A stretch of 64,000 nt of DNA from Desulfuromonadales bacterium. Its GTDB lineage: Bacteria; Desulfobacterota; Desulfuromonadia; Desulfuromonadales; BM103. Below are positions 29,600-45,112 of the stretch, piece by piece. Positions within the stretch are counted from its first letter, which is position 1; each line of letters starts with the position of its first letter. A program made the translations under genes and the position numbers. The DNA is taken from positions 62,001 through 126,000 of the forward strand of contig JAQYVZ010000005.1 of the NCBI GenBank assembly GCA_030145205.1. The letters are read 5' to 3'. Below the pieces are notes generated by a model that saw nothing but the letters and a program-made list of their open reading frames with translations, did no database searches and was not told where the DNA came from.

Positions 29600-29634
29600 T
29601 CCAGCCTCATCAGCGAAATGTTCGCGGAACCCCC

Positions 29635-30210
29635 TTACTGCTCGTTTGTAACCCGCCGCACGCTCTGAATGACCACCGTTTCAACCGGCAGATCAGCAAA
29701 CATTGGGCTCTTCCGGGAGGTTTTGCTGTTGGCAATGCGATCGACCACATCCATCCCGGCAACGACTTTGCCGAACACAGCGTAGCCATACCCCTGTCGG
29801 GTTTTATTGCGCTGGTTGAGGAAGGCATTGTCCTTCAGGTTGATGAAGAACTGGCTAGTGGCACTGTCGACCACCTGGGTGCGCGCCAGAGCAATGGTGC
29901 CGCGGCTGTTGCGCAAACCGTTGGCAGCCTCGTTGAGAATCGCCGGGCGCGTCGGTTTTTTGTGCAGGTCGGCACTGAAACCACCACCCTGAATCATGAA
30001 ATCATCAATCACCCGGTGAAAAATGGTGCCGTTGTAAAATCCGGCATCCACATACGCCAGGAAGTTGGCGACCGAAAGTGGCGCCTTCTGGTCATCCAGC
30101 TCCAGGGTGATATCGCCGGAACTGGTTTCCATCAGCACGGTTTCCACCGCCAGGGCCGGCCCGGCACAAAGCAGAAACATCAACATAGTCATCCAAAGCA
30201 GTCGCTGCAT
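29635..30210 (-). CDS. Periplasmic peptidyl-prolyl cis-trans isomerase, cyclophilin type
   Basis: This 191-residue protein has a signal peptide ([14 protein letters not shown]) and a full cyclophilin domain: [16 protein letters not shown] with the catalytic arginine, [22 protein letters not shown], and [17 protein letters not shown]. It should help fold exported proteins. AAAGGA precedes the ATG at the expected distance. It follows gpsA in the same direction. Confidence 0.93.
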   Translation of the reverse strand: MQRLLWMTMLMFLLCAGPALAVETVLMETSSGDITLELDDQKAPLSVANFLAYVDAGFYNGTIFHRVIDDFMIQGGGFSADLHKKPTRPAILNEAANGLRNSRGTIALARTQVVDSATSQFFINLKDNAFLNQRNKTRQGYGYAVFGKVVAGMDVVDRIANSKTSRKSPMFADLPVETVVIQSVRRVTNEQ

Positions 30211-30238
30211 ATCGCTTATCCTTTCGCGGTCGATGCCA

Positions 30239-31276
30239 TCAAGCGTCAGAGCCGGTGTCATTATCGGGTCGACCGGTCTGGTGCTCCGGCTTGAGATCGC
30301 GCATCATCAAATCCGTCACGGCCTGCCGCGGATCCTTGCCAGCATAGAGAATCAGGTACATCTGGGTCGTTAACGGCAAGTCGACGCCGAGCTTCTGCGC
30401 CAGCTGGTAGGTTGACAGGGTGGTTTTGACGCCTTCAGCGACCATCCGCATGGTGCCGAGGATTTCGTCCAGGCTGCGACCCTTCCCAAGCTCTATGCCG
30501 ACAGAGCGGTTGCGTGACAGATCGCCGGTGCAGGTCAACACCAGGTCACCCATCCCCGCCAAGCCAGCAAAGGTTTCCGCCTGCGCACCTTTCGCCTTGC
30601 CGAGCCGCGCCATTTCCGCCAGACCCCGGGTAATCAGGGCCGCCCTGGTGTTGTAACCGAAGCCGAGGCCGTCACTCACCCCGGCAGCCAGGGCGATAAC
30701 GTTCTTCAGGGCACCGCACAATTCGACCCCGACGACATCCGCATTGGTGTAGACCCGGAAATAGTCGGTGCTGAACAGGTCCTGCACCTGATCCGCCACG
30801 GTACTGTCAGTGGCCGCCACGGCAACCGCGGTCGGCTGTTCGGCGGCGACCTCCTTGGCAAACGACGGGCCCGACAAGTAGGCACACCGGTCGGCAATGT
30901 CGCCGCCGAGGACCACGGTCAACACCTCTGACATCGTCAACAAGGTGTCGTTTTCGATCCCTTTGGCAGCGGAAATCAGCAGGCAGTCGTCCGGAATATC
31001 CGTCACCATCTGACTGACAACCGTTCTCATCACCTGTGACGGCGGCACCAGCAGCAGCACCTGCCGGTCAGCAACCGCGTCACGGAGCTGGTTCGTGTAC
31101 CGCAACCGCGGATCGAGCTCAAAATCAGGCAGGTACAGATCATTGACGCAGGTTTCTGACATCCGGGCGGCCAAGTCTTCCTCGTAAACCCAGAGGATGA
31201 CATCCAGCCCCTTCTTGGCAAGCAGGTTGGCCAGGGCGGTTCCCCAGCTCCCGGCACCGATGACACCGATACGCAT
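30239..31276 (-). CDS. gpsA: NAD(P)-dependent glycerol-3-phosphate dehydrogenase
   Basis: This 345-residue cytoplasmic enzyme makes sn-glycerol 3-phosphate for phospholipids. It shows the nucleotide fold [20 protein letters not shown] at residues 3-22, [18 protein letters not shown], the substrate lysine region [34 protein letters not shown] and [13 protein letters not shown]. The C-terminus is slightly extended and charged. It lies 31 bases after the TPR gene in what looks like a gyrA-TPR-gpsA run. Confidence 0.96.
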   Translation of the reverse strand: MRIGVIGAGSWGTALANLLAKKGLDVILWVYEEDLAARMSETCVNDLYLPDFELDPRLRYTNQLRDAVADRQVLLLVPPSQVMRTVVSQMVTDIPDDCLLISAAKGIENDTLLTMSEVLTVVLGGDIADRCAYLSGPSFAKEVAAEQPTAVAVAATDSTVADQVQDLFSTDYFRVYTNADVVGVELCGALKNVIALAAGVSDGLGFGYNTRAALITRGLAEMARLGKAKGAQAETFAGLAGMGDLVLTCTGDLSRNRSVGIELGKGRSLDEILGTMRMVAEGVKTTLSTYQLAQKLGVDLPLTTQMYLILYAGKDPRQAVTDLMMRDLKPEHQTGRPDNDTGSDA

Positions 31277-32115
31277 CTTCTGTCCTCTCGCTCAACTGAC
31301 GATGATCTCAGATCGCTTTTTTCTTCTTGGCGATTCTGGCGCGCACTTTCTCAATTTTCTGCTGCAAGACGTCCGGGTTTTCATAGCCTTCAAGCTGTTC
31401 GAGAACCTGCAACGCCTTCTGCAGTTCCTCCTGTTCCTCCAAAACAGCCGCGAGCCCGAACTGTGCCTCTGGCACGTAGGCGCTGTCAGGCCAACGCTCG
31501 GCAATCAGCCGGTAAGCACCGGCAGCCTCCGGCAGTTGCCCCTCCAGGGCATAGGTCACCGCAACCCGAAACTGAACTTCCGGTGCCAGCGCACTGTCAG
31601 GGAAGTTCTTCAAGTGGCTGGCGAATTCGATCCGGGCCTGCTCGAAATTATTCAACCGAAAATAGCTGTCGGCAATTTCGTACTGGACCCAGTCGGCACT
31701 GTCTGCCTCCCGCTCCTGCACCTTCTGATACGCCTCAATCGCCCGGCTGAAATCCTCCAGACGATATTTGTAAATGCCAGCCACCTGCCGGTAGGCTTCG
31801 GTCAGGCGGGAGTCCTCCGGGTAGTCGCGCTCCAGAAGAAGATAACACATCAGCGCTTCCTGGTAATCTCCCAGGTAACGATTCAGGATATCCGCTCTCT
31901 GAAACAGCGCATCGGGAGACCGCGTAAACTCTGGATATTGCGTATAGAGACGATGAAACTGTTCCGCCGCATCGGCAAAGTGCTCTGCCTGTAGCAACTG
32001 TTGTGCCTTGACAAAGCGGGCCTCAAGGAGTTCTTCCTGATTGGCGCGATACCAGACAAATCCTGCAATCAGACAAAGCACCAGCAGGACAGCACCGAGG
32101 ATCAGGGTCGTTTGT

Positions 32116-34620
<2,505 letters not shown>

Positions 34621-34649
34621 AGAGGATTTTCCTCCGGAAAATCAGGGTG

Positions 34650-38142
<3,493 letters not shown>

Positions 38143-38185
38143 GAATCACAACCATCTGGAAGAGAACACACTTTCCTGTTTTTCT

Positions 38186-39298
38186 CTAAAGACGCATCGG
38201 CATGACAACGGCCAGGAAACCATCTTCTTCTTCAGAGAGAAACAGTCCAGGAGAAAGATTATCCTTGAGGACCAGTCGAATCTGCTCATGATCCTGAACC
38301 TGTAAAATATCCAGCAGGTAACGGGCATTGAAACCGATCGAGAATTCTGGTCCTTGGTAATCCATATCCAATTCTTCACGAGCATCACCGAGCTCCGGAT
38401 TGGAGGAAGAAACTTCCAGCAATCCTGGCTTCAGCATCATTTTTACGCCTCGTGATTTCTCACTCGATAAAATAATCATTCGTCGCAGCGCATGTAGCAA
38501 CGGATCAACAGCGATGCGTGCTTCCTGTTCATTATTTTTGGGAATGACCCGATTATAATCGGGAAACTCACCATCAACCAGACGCATGATGATCACACTC
38601 TGGTCTTTCTTGATCACTGCCGTATTGTCCATAAAACCGAGAGAAATATCAGCTTCCCCTTCTTCTGCCAGTTTTTTGAGTTCCAGCAAACCCTTTCGCG
38701 GCAGAATAACCCCTTTACGTAATTCCTCACCAACGGACGATTCGATCGGTTTTTCGATCATCGACAACCGATGGCCATCGGTTGCGACCATCTTCAAACG
38801 ATTATCTTCAGCGAGAACTTGCATGAAAATACCGTTCAGGTTGTATTTCCCTTCATCGTGGGAGACGGCAAAGAAGGTCTTTTCAATCATCTCTTTACAG
38901 ACCTGGCTCGACAACTGAATGAAATTGGCCTCTTCCGGTTGGGGAAAGTGCGGAAACTCTTCTGCTGCCAGACCAACAACATTGAACTGAGCCTTGCCAC
39001 ACGTGACTTCGATCCAGCAGTTTTCCTTAGATGCGAAGTTGATTTCCCGATCAGGTAATTCCTTGATGATCTCATACAGCTTCTTTGCAGAAACTGTAAT
39101 TTGTCCCGGTTTGCGGATGTTCGCCTGGTAGCTAGACCGCATACCGACTTCCAGATCGGTCGCTGTCAAATGGAGTTCGCCATCTCCGCCTTCCAGAAGA
39201 ACATTGGACAGAACGGGAATGGTATTTCTTTTTTCAACGATTCCCTGAACCCGGCCGAGTGCTTTGAGGAACACTTCTTTTTCGATGGTGAAATTCAT
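38186..39298 (-). CDS. dnaN: DNA polymerase III beta subunit (sliding clamp)
   Basis: This 370-residue protein has the three-domain clamp layout: MNFTIEKEVFLKALGRVQGIVEKRNTIPVLS-type start, middle SHDEGKYNLNGIF and MVATDGHRLSMIEK, and the C-terminal end ARYLLDILQ with the last residues VVMPMRL, the usual clamp ending. The 236 bases upstream, to dnaA, hold DnaA-box-like sites and a trio element (see oriC entry). Confidence 0.98.
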   Translation of the reverse strand: MNFTIEKEVFLKALGRVQGIVEKRNTIPVLSNVLLEGGDGELHLTATDLEVGMRSSYQANIRKPGQITVSAKKLYEIIKELPDREINFASKENCWIEVTCGKAQFNVVGLAAEEFPHFPQPEEANFIQLSSQVCKEMIEKTFFAVSHDEGKYNLNGIFMQVLAEDNRLKMVATDGHRLSMIEKPIESSVGEELRKGVILPRKGLLELKKLAEEGEADISLGFMDNTAVIKKDQSVIIMRLVDGEFPDYNRVIPKNNEQEARIAVDPLLHALRRMIILSSEKSRGVKMMLKPGLLEVSSSNPELGDAREELDMDYQGPEFSIGFNARYLLDILQVQDHEQIRLVLKDNLSPGLFLSEEEDGFLAVVMPMRL

Positions 39299-39534
39299 GG
39301 TCGACTCCTATCCACAGTGTCTATTATTGATTCTTTTATTAAATCTAAAAATTAGTAGTAATAGTAGTTGCCTGTGAATTTGTTGAAAAGCAGGCTATTT
39401 ATATTGATTTCAATAACTTGGGTTGTTTACTTTTCATTTGGTGTTGCTGTGGATACTTTGGGAAAAACAGTGCCTCTAAAAAATAGTGTTGTTTTTCCCC
39501 AGAGCTGTCCACGGGTTATCAATAATTACAGATT
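39299..39534. other. oriC: Origin element, dnaA-dnaN intergenic part of oriC
   Basis: No gene lies here. DnaA-box-like 9-mers are CTATCCACA (39308-39316, plus) and TGTGGATAC (39448-39456, minus box), each one base from consensus. TAGTAGTAATAGTAG (39353-39367) reads as five DnaA-trios on the 3'-to-5' strand; a GC-containing spacer (TTGCC) and a weak box TGTGAATTT (39373-39381) adjoin it on one side and an AT-rich tract (39319-39352) on the other. This order is that of the unwinding element described in Bacillus. Function is inferred. Confidence 0.65.
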
Positions 39535-40896
39535 CTAAGAGGATTCAAGCATTTTCCTTAATACTTCCAGATTATTACGAAGATTATAATCTTCTTCAGC
39601 AAGTTTCTCTATTTTATTGATGGCATGAATAATGGTCGAGTGATCCTTGCCGCCAAATTTATCGCCAATCTCCGGATAAGAGGCAGAGGTCAGCTGTCGT
39701 GCCAGGTACATAGCGACCTGTCTTGGCAGAACGATTGCTTTATGCCGTCTGGAAGATTTTATATCAGAGACCTTGACATTAAAGTGGGCACTGACTTTCT
39801 TGAGAATTTCTTCAACAGACATTTCCCGGTTTTTTTCAATCAGAATATCTTTAAGAACTTCTTTCGCCATATTCAGGTTGATAGGTGTGGATGTCAAACT
39901 GGCGTAAGCTCCTATACGGATTAGGTAACCTTCCAGTTCTCTGACATTACTACAGACAGAATTCGCGAGGAAAAGCGCGACATCCTCGGGAAGATTAATC
40001 TGGTTTTGCTCGGCCTTCATTTTCAAAATAGCCTGTTTTGTTTCAATATCAGGCGGTTGAATATCGGCGATCAAACCCCACTCAAACCGTGACCGCAGAC
40101 GATCTTCCAGTCCGGGGATTTCTTTTGGAAACTTGTCGGATGTCACCACAATCTGTTTGTGTGATTCGTACAGGGCGTTAAATGTATGGAAAAACTCTTC
40201 CTGGGTCCGTTCCTTGCCAGCGATAAACTGAATATCATCAATCAGCAGAAGATCCATGGATCTAAACTTGTTACGAAATTCATCCATGCGATTGTATCTG
40301 AGCGAATTAATCAGCTCGTTCATGAATTTTTCTGACGTATAGTAGCAGACTCGGGTACCAGGGGATTTCTTGAGAACGAAATTTCCTATGGCATTAATCA
40401 GGTGAGTTTTTCCGAGACCGACGCCGCCGTAAATAAAGAGTGGGTTGTAGGTTGTCGCCGGATTACTGGCCACAGCCAAGGCCGCTGCACAGGCAAACTG
40501 GTTCGACGAACCGGATACAAATTCATCGAAAATATATTTCCGATTCAGGTTGATGCCGTTTGAATGAACACTTTCGGAGTGGTTGAACGTGGTGTCCTGA
40601 AGAACAGGTTTCTCTTGTTCTAGCAGCGGCAGATCCGTCGTCTCCAGCTGTTCTGGCGTTCCGGAAACATTGAGCTGCAGTTTGTAGGAAACGGCTGATA
40701 GGTCTGTCAGAATCTTCTTGATCAGATTTGAGTAGTTATCCTTGATCCAGTCAAGGATGAATCGATTTGGAACCTCAAGGACAATCAGATCTTTTTCGAG
40801 CTTGATCAGCTTGAGCGGTTTGATCCAGGTGTTGAAATGCTGAGGATTGAGATTCGATTCAAGCTGGGAGAGGGTATCATTCCAGAGTTTGTTCAC
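39535..40896 (-). CDS. dnaA: Chromosomal replication initiator DnaA
   Basis: This protein of about 453 residues has the helicase-contact domain I (VNKLWNDTLSQLESNLNPQH), a short linker, the AAA+ domain (FIYGGVGLGKTHLINAIG, LLIDDIQFIAGKERTQEEFFHTFN, arginine-rich LEDRLRSRFEWGL) and domain IV with the DNA-binding signature GGKDHSTIIHAINKIEKL. I prefer the GTG ending at 40896, because the LW pair then falls at residues 4-5 as in the family; a TTG at 40920 is the longer alternative. Perfect DnaA boxes in its leader suggest autoregulation. Confidence 0.97.
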   Translation of the reverse strand: MNKLWNDTLSQLESNLNPQHFNTWIKPLKLIKLEKDLIVLEVPNRFILDWIKDNYSNLIKKILTDLSAVSYKLQLNVSGTPEQLETTDLPLLEQEKPVLQDTTFNHSESVHSNGINLNRKYIFDEFVSGSSNQFACAAALAVASNPATTYNPLFIYGGVGLGKTHLINAIGNFVLKKSPGTRVCYYTSEKFMNELINSLRYNRMDEFRNKFRSMDLLLIDDIQFIAGKERTQEEFFHTFNALYESHKQIVVTSDKFPKEIPGLEDRLRSRFEWGLIADIQPPDIETKQAILKMKAEQNQINLPEDVALFLANSVCSNVRELEGYLIRIGAYASLTSTPINLNMAKEVLKDILIEKNREMSVEEILKKVSAHFNVKVSDIKSSRRHKAIVLPRQVAMYLARQLTSASYPEIGDKFGGKDHSTIIHAINKIEKLAEEDYNLRNNLEVLRKMLESS

Positions 40897-41016
40897 GTTT
40901 GAATCCAATCTATCCAGCAACCTAGTGAAACATCATCATCATAAAAATTATCCACATAGTTTTTAACAGGTGTGGATAACTAAAAAAGATTTTAAATTTC
41001 AAGGGTTTATGAAAAA

Positions 41017-41045
41017 TATATAGGAGAATATTACTGCCGTATCAA
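41017..41045 (-). promoter_or_regulatory. Sigma70-type promoter for dnaA
   Basis: Minus-strand TTGATA (41045-41040) and TATATA (41022-41017) are spaced by 17 bases. The two perfect DnaA boxes lie just downstream in the leader, a typical place for autorepression. Confidence 0.6.
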
Positions 41046-41122
41046 GGTAACAAAGGCCGTCTTTTTTTGCAAGCGAAAACTGATAAGCGCGAAACGTTCA
41101 GAATGACAGGAGTTTTTGATTC

Positions 41123-41150
41123 TTGACATTGTCCAGAAAATGTGTTTAAT
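41123..41150 (+). promoter_or_regulatory. Sigma70-type promoter for rpmH
   Basis: TTGACA (41123-41128) and TTTAAT (41145-41150) are spaced by 16 bases. The rpmH ATG follows 63 bases later, after a GAAGGAG ribosome site. Confidence 0.62.
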
Positions 41151-41213
41151 ACTGCTTCTTTGCAGAGACGAAACATCTAAAGAATCGGATAAAAGAAGGA
41201 GTTTAACAGAATC

Positions 41214-41363
41214 ATGAAAAGGACATACCAACCGAGTCGTATCCGTCGCAAGCGCACCCATGGTTTTCGTAAGAGAATGCGTAGCGCTGCTGGTGCCAAT
41301 GTTATCAAGCGGCGGCGTGCCAAAGGTCGTAAGCAGTTATCGGCCACTATTCCTTCCAAGTAA
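41214..41363 (+). CDS. rpmH: Large ribosomal subunit protein bL34
   Basis: This 49-residue basic protein starts [18 protein letters not shown], continues [24 protein letters not shown] and ends TIPSK, which is bL34 from end to end. GAAGGAG lies about ten bases before the ATG. It begins the rightward rpmH-rnpA-yidD-yidC-mnmE run next to the origin. Confidence 0.97.
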   Translation: MKRTYQPSRIRRKRTHGFRKRMRSAAGANVIKRRRAKGRKQLSATIPSK

Positions 41364-41370
41364 GTGAGCT

Positions 41371-41396
41371 CGTGTCCGGGTTGACCTCCGGACACA
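41371..41396 (+). other. RNA hairpin between rpmH and rnpA
   Basis: GTGTCCGG (41372-41379) pairs perfectly with CCGGACAC (41388-41395) around an eight-base loop. No T run follows, so it is not an intrinsic terminator. It ends 15 bases before the rnpA start. Confidence 0.5.
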
Positions 41397-41410
41397 CGTG
41401 CCGTTAAAGG

Positions 41411-41761
41411 GTGTCTTTCTTTCCCCCGGATAAACGTTTGCACACGTCACGCGAGTACGCCGCAATCTGGCGTGACGGCCGCAAGTATCACACGGCACAC
41501 CTGATTGTGATCGTCGCTCCCGGGGCTGCAGCAGTGACGCGACTGGGCATGACGGTCAGTCGCAAGGTCGGCAACGCTGTTTGCAGAAATCGAATCAAAC
41601 GTTGGACCAGGGAATTTTTCCGTAGAACAACCTTCGATTCGCTGCCGCCGGTTGATATCAACGTTGTTGCCAAGCGGCAAGCCGGCCAGATATCACACAA
41701 TGAACTTGATCAGGAACTCAGCAGCGCCTTATCCCGTCTGGTGGGCGACAGCCGCGCTTGA
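41411..41761 (+). CDS. rnpA: Ribonuclease P protein component
   Basis: This 116-residue protein assists the RNase P RNA in cutting tRNA 5' leaders. It shows [21 protein letters not shown] and the RNR signature [18 protein letters not shown]. The start must be the GTG at 41411 or later, because a TAA lies in frame two codons upstream; no ribosome site stands at the usual distance (AAAGG abuts the GTG). The 3' end overlaps yidD. Confidence 0.93.
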   Translation: MSFFPPDKRLHTSREYAAIWRDGRKYHTAHLIVIVAPGAAAVTRLGMTVSRKVGNAVCRNRIKRWTREFFRRTTFDSLPPVDINVVAKRQAGQISHNELDQELSSALSRLVGDSRA

Positions 41762-42005
41762 ACGGTTGTTGCTGTTTGCCATCAGATTCTACCAGAAGTT
41801 CCTTTCTCCGCTCAAGCCCCCAACCTGTCGTTTTTATCCAACGTGTTCCTGCTACACGCATGAAGCCGTTGTCCGCTTCGGACCGGCTCGGGGGTTTTGG
41901 CTCGGCTTGAAACGTATCTTTCGTTGTCATCCATGGCATCCGGGTGGTTATGACCCGGTGGCGTCGGTACCCACCAGAGGTGACAGGAGTGAGCTCAATC
42001 AATGA
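41700..42005 (+). CDS. yidD: YidD membrane-insertion efficiency factor
   Basis: This protein of about 101 residues has the YidD core: [34 protein letters not shown], then [22 protein letters not shown], with the family cysteines present. It overlaps rnpA by 62 bases as usual for the pair, and its TGA overlaps the yidC ATG (ATGA). The start is uncertain; TTG codons at 41766-41769 would give a length closer to typical YidD. Confidence 0.9.
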   Translation: MNLIRNSAAPYPVWWATAALERLLLFAIRFYQKFLSPLKPPTCRFYPTCSCYTHEAVVRFGPARGFWLGLKRIFRCHPWHPGGYDPVASVPTRGDRSELNQ

Positions 42006-43642
42006 ATGAAAATAAGAATGTCATCGTCGCCCTGGTCCTTATGTTGGCCGTGTGGGTCGGTTTTACGTTTCTGTTTCCCCCAAAGCCGTCACCAGAGGCA
42101 ACCCAGGACGCCAACATGGCCAAGGAGGTCTCTTCGGCCGAGCCGGTCCAGGTTCCGGAACAGGTTCAGACTCCAGCGCTTTCGGCCGGTACGGCTGAAG
42201 CGGAGACTCCCGCTACAGGCAACCTGCCGGCGGCAACAGTTGCGTCGATTCGCAATATTACCGTTGAAACCGCGCGCTACACGGCGGTGTTCTCCTCTTC
42301 CGGAGCCCGGCTGATTTCGTTCACGTTGAACGACTATCGCAAGACCGCTGCGGATGATGCGCCGCCGGTGCAGTTAATCAACACGGATTCGCTGCGTTAT
42401 GCGACCCTGCAGACGACGGGTACGGAAGGTTTCACGCTGGCGATAGATGCGCCCTACGAAGTTGATTCTTCTAATGATCTTATCAAGTTACAGCCCGGTG
42501 AGGGTCACACACTGCAGTTCAGAAGCGTCACGTCCTCTGGCCTTGAAGTGGTCAAAACGTATGCGTTCAAGGATGGTCACTATTCCATTGACCTGCAAAC
42601 GACGGTGCGTAATCTTGCCGCCGGCCCTTTGACGGGTGCGCTCGAACTGGCTCTGATCAAGTATTGGGATGATGATGAAGAACGCGACGCCTATTCTTTC
42701 GCCGGCCCGGCCACCCTGGTTGGTGATGATCTGGAGAAGGTCAAGGTTAAAAAGCTCAAGAAAGAATCACCGACCTACGGTAGCGATGCGGCCTGGACGT
42801 CGATTCAGTCGAAATATTTCATCGATGTCGTTGTCCCGCAAGAGAACGCCGCCGAACAGACTCGGGTGTCACGCGATAGTGACCGTTTGTTCAACACCCT
42901 CAAGACGGCCTTTTTTACATTGCAGCCCGGTTCGGCCAAGCAGTTTGATTACTTTCTGTTCTTCGGCCCCAAGGACCTGGAACTGTTGAAGGCGGAAGGC
43001 CACCAGCTCGACAAAACCATCGATTTCGGCTTTTTTGAGGTGCTCGCCAAGCCGTTGCTGTACTTCTTGACTTTCTTCTACGGGTATCTGAAGAATTACG
43101 GTCTGGCGATCATTTCTCTGACGATCATTATCAAGATCCTGTTCTGGCCCTTGACCCACAAGAGCTACGCTTCGATGAAGTCGATGCAGAAGCTTCAGCC
43201 GGAAATGCAGAAGCTCCGGGAGCGTTTCAAGTCTGACAAGGAGCGTCTTAATAAAGAACTGATGGGTCTTTACAAGACACATCGCGTCAACCCGATGGGC
43301 GGCTGTCTGCCGATGCTGGTTCAGATCCCGGTGTTCTTCGCTCTTTACAAGGTTCTGCTCGATTCTATCGCATTGCGGCACGCCCCTTTTGCCTTCTGGT
43401 TGACCGACTTGTCGGCCAAGGACCCCTATTACATCACGCCGGTTCTGATGGGTCTGAGCATGTTTGTTCAGCAGAAGTTGACGCCCACGGCGGGTGATCC
43501 GATGCAGGCCAAGATCATGACCTTCCTGCCGGTCATCTTTACCTTCATGTTCCTGAATTTCCCTTCGGGACTGGTTATTTACTGGCTGGTCAATAACTTG
43601 CTGACGATTGTTCAGCAGTACTACATTCATCGCAAAAACTGA
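42002..43642 (+). CDS. yidC: Membrane protein insertase YidC
   Basis: This 546-residue protein has an N-terminal membrane helix ([17 protein letters not shown]), a large periplasmic beta domain (about 60-330) as in Gram-negative YidC, and the conserved insertase core of five helices from about 350 ([77 protein letters not shown]). It inserts membrane proteins with or without SecYEG. No jag/khpB gene follows, although relatives often have one here. Confidence 0.97.
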   Translation: MNENKNVIVALVLMLAVWVGFTFLFPPKPSPEATQDANMAKEVSSAEPVQVPEQVQTPALSAGTAEAETPATGNLPAATVASIRNITVETARYTAVFSSSGARLISFTLNDYRKTAADDAPPVQLINTDSLRYATLQTTGTEGFTLAIDAPYEVDSSNDLIKLQPGEGHTLQFRSVTSSGLEVVKTYAFKDGHYSIDLQTTVRNLAAGPLTGALELALIKYWDDDEERDAYSFAGPATLVGDDLEKVKVKKLKKESPTYGSDAAWTSIQSKYFIDVVVPQENAAEQTRVSRDSDRLFNTLKTAFFTLQPGSAKQFDYFLFFGPKDLELLKAEGHQLDKTIDFGFFEVLAKPLLYFLTFFYGYLKNYGLAIISLTIIIKILFWPLTHKSYASMKSMQKLQPEMQKLRERFKSDKERLNKELMGLYKTHRVNPMGGCLPMLVQIPVFFALYKVLLDSIALRHAPFAFWLTDLSAKDPYYITPVLMGLSMFVQQKLTPTAGDPMQAKIMTFLPVIFTFMFLNFPSGLVIYWLVNNLLTIVQQYYIHRKN

Positions 43643-43695
43643 TTGGCTTGTGCGGACCGACCCTGCGCTCTGCAGGGTCCGACCGGGTGATACAG

Positions 43696-45066
43696 ATGCG
43701 ACCTAAGGATACGATTGTTGCCCCGGCGACGCCGCCCGGCGAGGGTGGTGTGGCCATCGTCCGATTGTCAGGTCCTGACGCCGAAACCCTGCTTGCGGCT
43801 ACCTTTGCTGGCGGAACGCTGCCGGCCGCAATGGATTCCCACCACCTCTATCACGGTAGAATTTGTCGCCCTGACGGTCAGTTGGTTGATGACGTTCTGG
43901 CCGTCATCATGCGTGCTCCGCATTCCTACACCGGAGAAGATGTCGTCGAGGTCCATTGTCACGGCGGCCAGCAAATCCTGCGCAACATTCTGGATCTCTT
44001 CCTGGGCCTGCAGGCCCGTATGGCGCGGCCGGGCGAGTTTACCGAGCGGGCTTTCCTCAATGGGCGGCTCGACCTGGCCCAGGCCGAAGCGGTTGCCGGA
44101 CTGATCGAAGCGCGCTCTTCACAGGCCTGCCGGGTTGCCCTGGAGCAACTGGATGGGCGTCTGTCCAGGGAGGTCAATCGCTTTGCCGACCAGATGAAGT
44201 CTCTGCTGGCCTTGGTTGAGGCACATGTGGATTTTCCTGACGACGAAGTCGGTAGTTTGGCGGTCGAAGAGGTGACCCGACAGTTGCAGGCGGTTTCTGC
44301 TGAAATGCGCGAACTTGCAGGTAGTTTTGATACCGGTCGGGCGCTTCGAGAGGGCGTCAGTGTTCTGATTATCGGTCGTCCGAATGTGGGCAAGAGCTCC
44401 CTGATGAATGCCCTGTTGGGCCAGGCGCGCGCCATCGTGACTGATGTTCCAGGAACGACACGCGACACCGTCGAGGAGCAGATGATTGTTGGCGGCTTCC
44501 CGATCCGGTTGATTGATACGGCCGGGGTGCGCTCCACGGATGATCCGATCGAGCGGGAAGGGGTGCGCCGAGCGAGCGACAAGGCGTGTTCTGCCGATCT
44601 AGTGCTGCTGGTTGTTGATAGCTCTGTGGGCGTGACCGACGAGGATCGCATGGCCATGGATCTTTGTGAGCCGTCTCGAACCTTGGCCGTGATGAACAAG
44701 GCCGATCTGGGGCGGCGGTGCGATCGCACGCTGTTGAAGGGTTTGGGCGGGGGAATTGCCGTTTCGGCACGGCAGGGAACGGGCCTGGAGGTGTTGCAAC
44801 AGGCCATGGTTGACCGTCTCGGCGGCGACACTGGTGGTGATGCCGCCGAACATGTGGTCCTCCTGGAACGGCGCCACCGGGATGCTTTGCTGCAGGCGTT
44901 GCGCGCCACCAAGACGGCACAGCAGGCTGTGGAATCGCAGGCCCCACTGGAGTGCTTAGCGTTCGAACTACGTGAAATCCTTGATGATTTAGGGCAAATC
45001 ACCGGAGAAACAACGCCGGATGAAATTCTGGATCAGATATTTGGCCGGTTCTGTATTGGCAAGTAG
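43696..45066 (+). CDS. mnmE: tRNA modification GTPase MnmE
   Basis: This 456-residue protein works with MnmG to make 5-carboxymethylaminomethyl-uridine at the tRNA wobble base. It has the folate-binding N-terminal domain (TIVAPATPPGEGGVAIVRLSG), helical domain, and G domain with GRPNVGKSSL (about 225), DTAGVRST and NKAD, and it ends with the essential FGRFCIGK. I chose the ATG after GGGTGA; 16 extra in-frame codons upstream look non-coding. A small hairpin (43659-43679) lies in the gap after yidC. Confidence 0.95.
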   Translation: MRPKDTIVAPATPPGEGGVAIVRLSGPDAETLLAATFAGGTLPAAMDSHHLYHGRICRPDGQLVDDVLAVIMRAPHSYTGEDVVEVHCHGGQQILRNILDLFLGLQARMARPGEFTERAFLNGRLDLAQAEAVAGLIEARSSQACRVALEQLDGRLSREVNRFADQMKSLLALVEAHVDFPDDEVGSLAVEEVTRQLQAVSAEMRELAGSFDTGRALREGVSVLIIGRPNVGKSSLMNALLGQARAIVTDVPGTTRDTVEEQMIVGGFPIRLIDTAGVRSTDDPIEREGVRRASDKACSADLVLLVVDSSVGVTDEDRMAMDLCEPSRTLAVMNKADLGRRCDRTLLKGLGGGIAVSARQGTGLEVLQQAMVDRLGGDTGGDAAEHVVLLERRHRDALLQALRATKTAQQAVESQAPLECLAFELREILDDLGQITGETTPDEILDQIFGRFCIGK

Positions 45067-45067
45067 A

Positions 45068-45083
45068 TGTTTCACGTGAAACA
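45068..45083. other. parS: parS centromere site
   Basis: TGTTTCACGTGAAACA is a perfect 16-base palindrome that matches the chromosomal parS consensus exactly. It begins one base after the mnmE stop codon and lies 30 bases before the mnmG start. ParB, encoded at 48553, is the expected binder. Confidence 0.93.
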
Positions 45084-45112
45084 TACTGCAATCGGTTTGG
45101 TTGGAGGCTGTC

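Larger units (their letters stand above)
40897..41213. other. oriC: Origin element upstream of dnaA, with perfect paired DnaA boxes and AT-rich tract
   Basis: This 317-base gap between dnaA and rpmH holds no gene. It carries two exact consensus DnaA boxes facing each other: TTATCCACA (40948-40956) and TGTGGATAA (40971-40979), 14 bases apart. An AT-rich stretch (40980-41030) adjoins. Divergent promoters for dnaA (41017-41045) and rpmH (41123-41150) are also here. Gene direction switches across this gap. Confidence 0.75.

Noticed and set aside
40930-40942. CATCATCATCAT run upstream of dnaA as a second DnaA-trio
   Set aside because: On neither strand does it read as 3'-GAT-5' trios next to the DnaA box.
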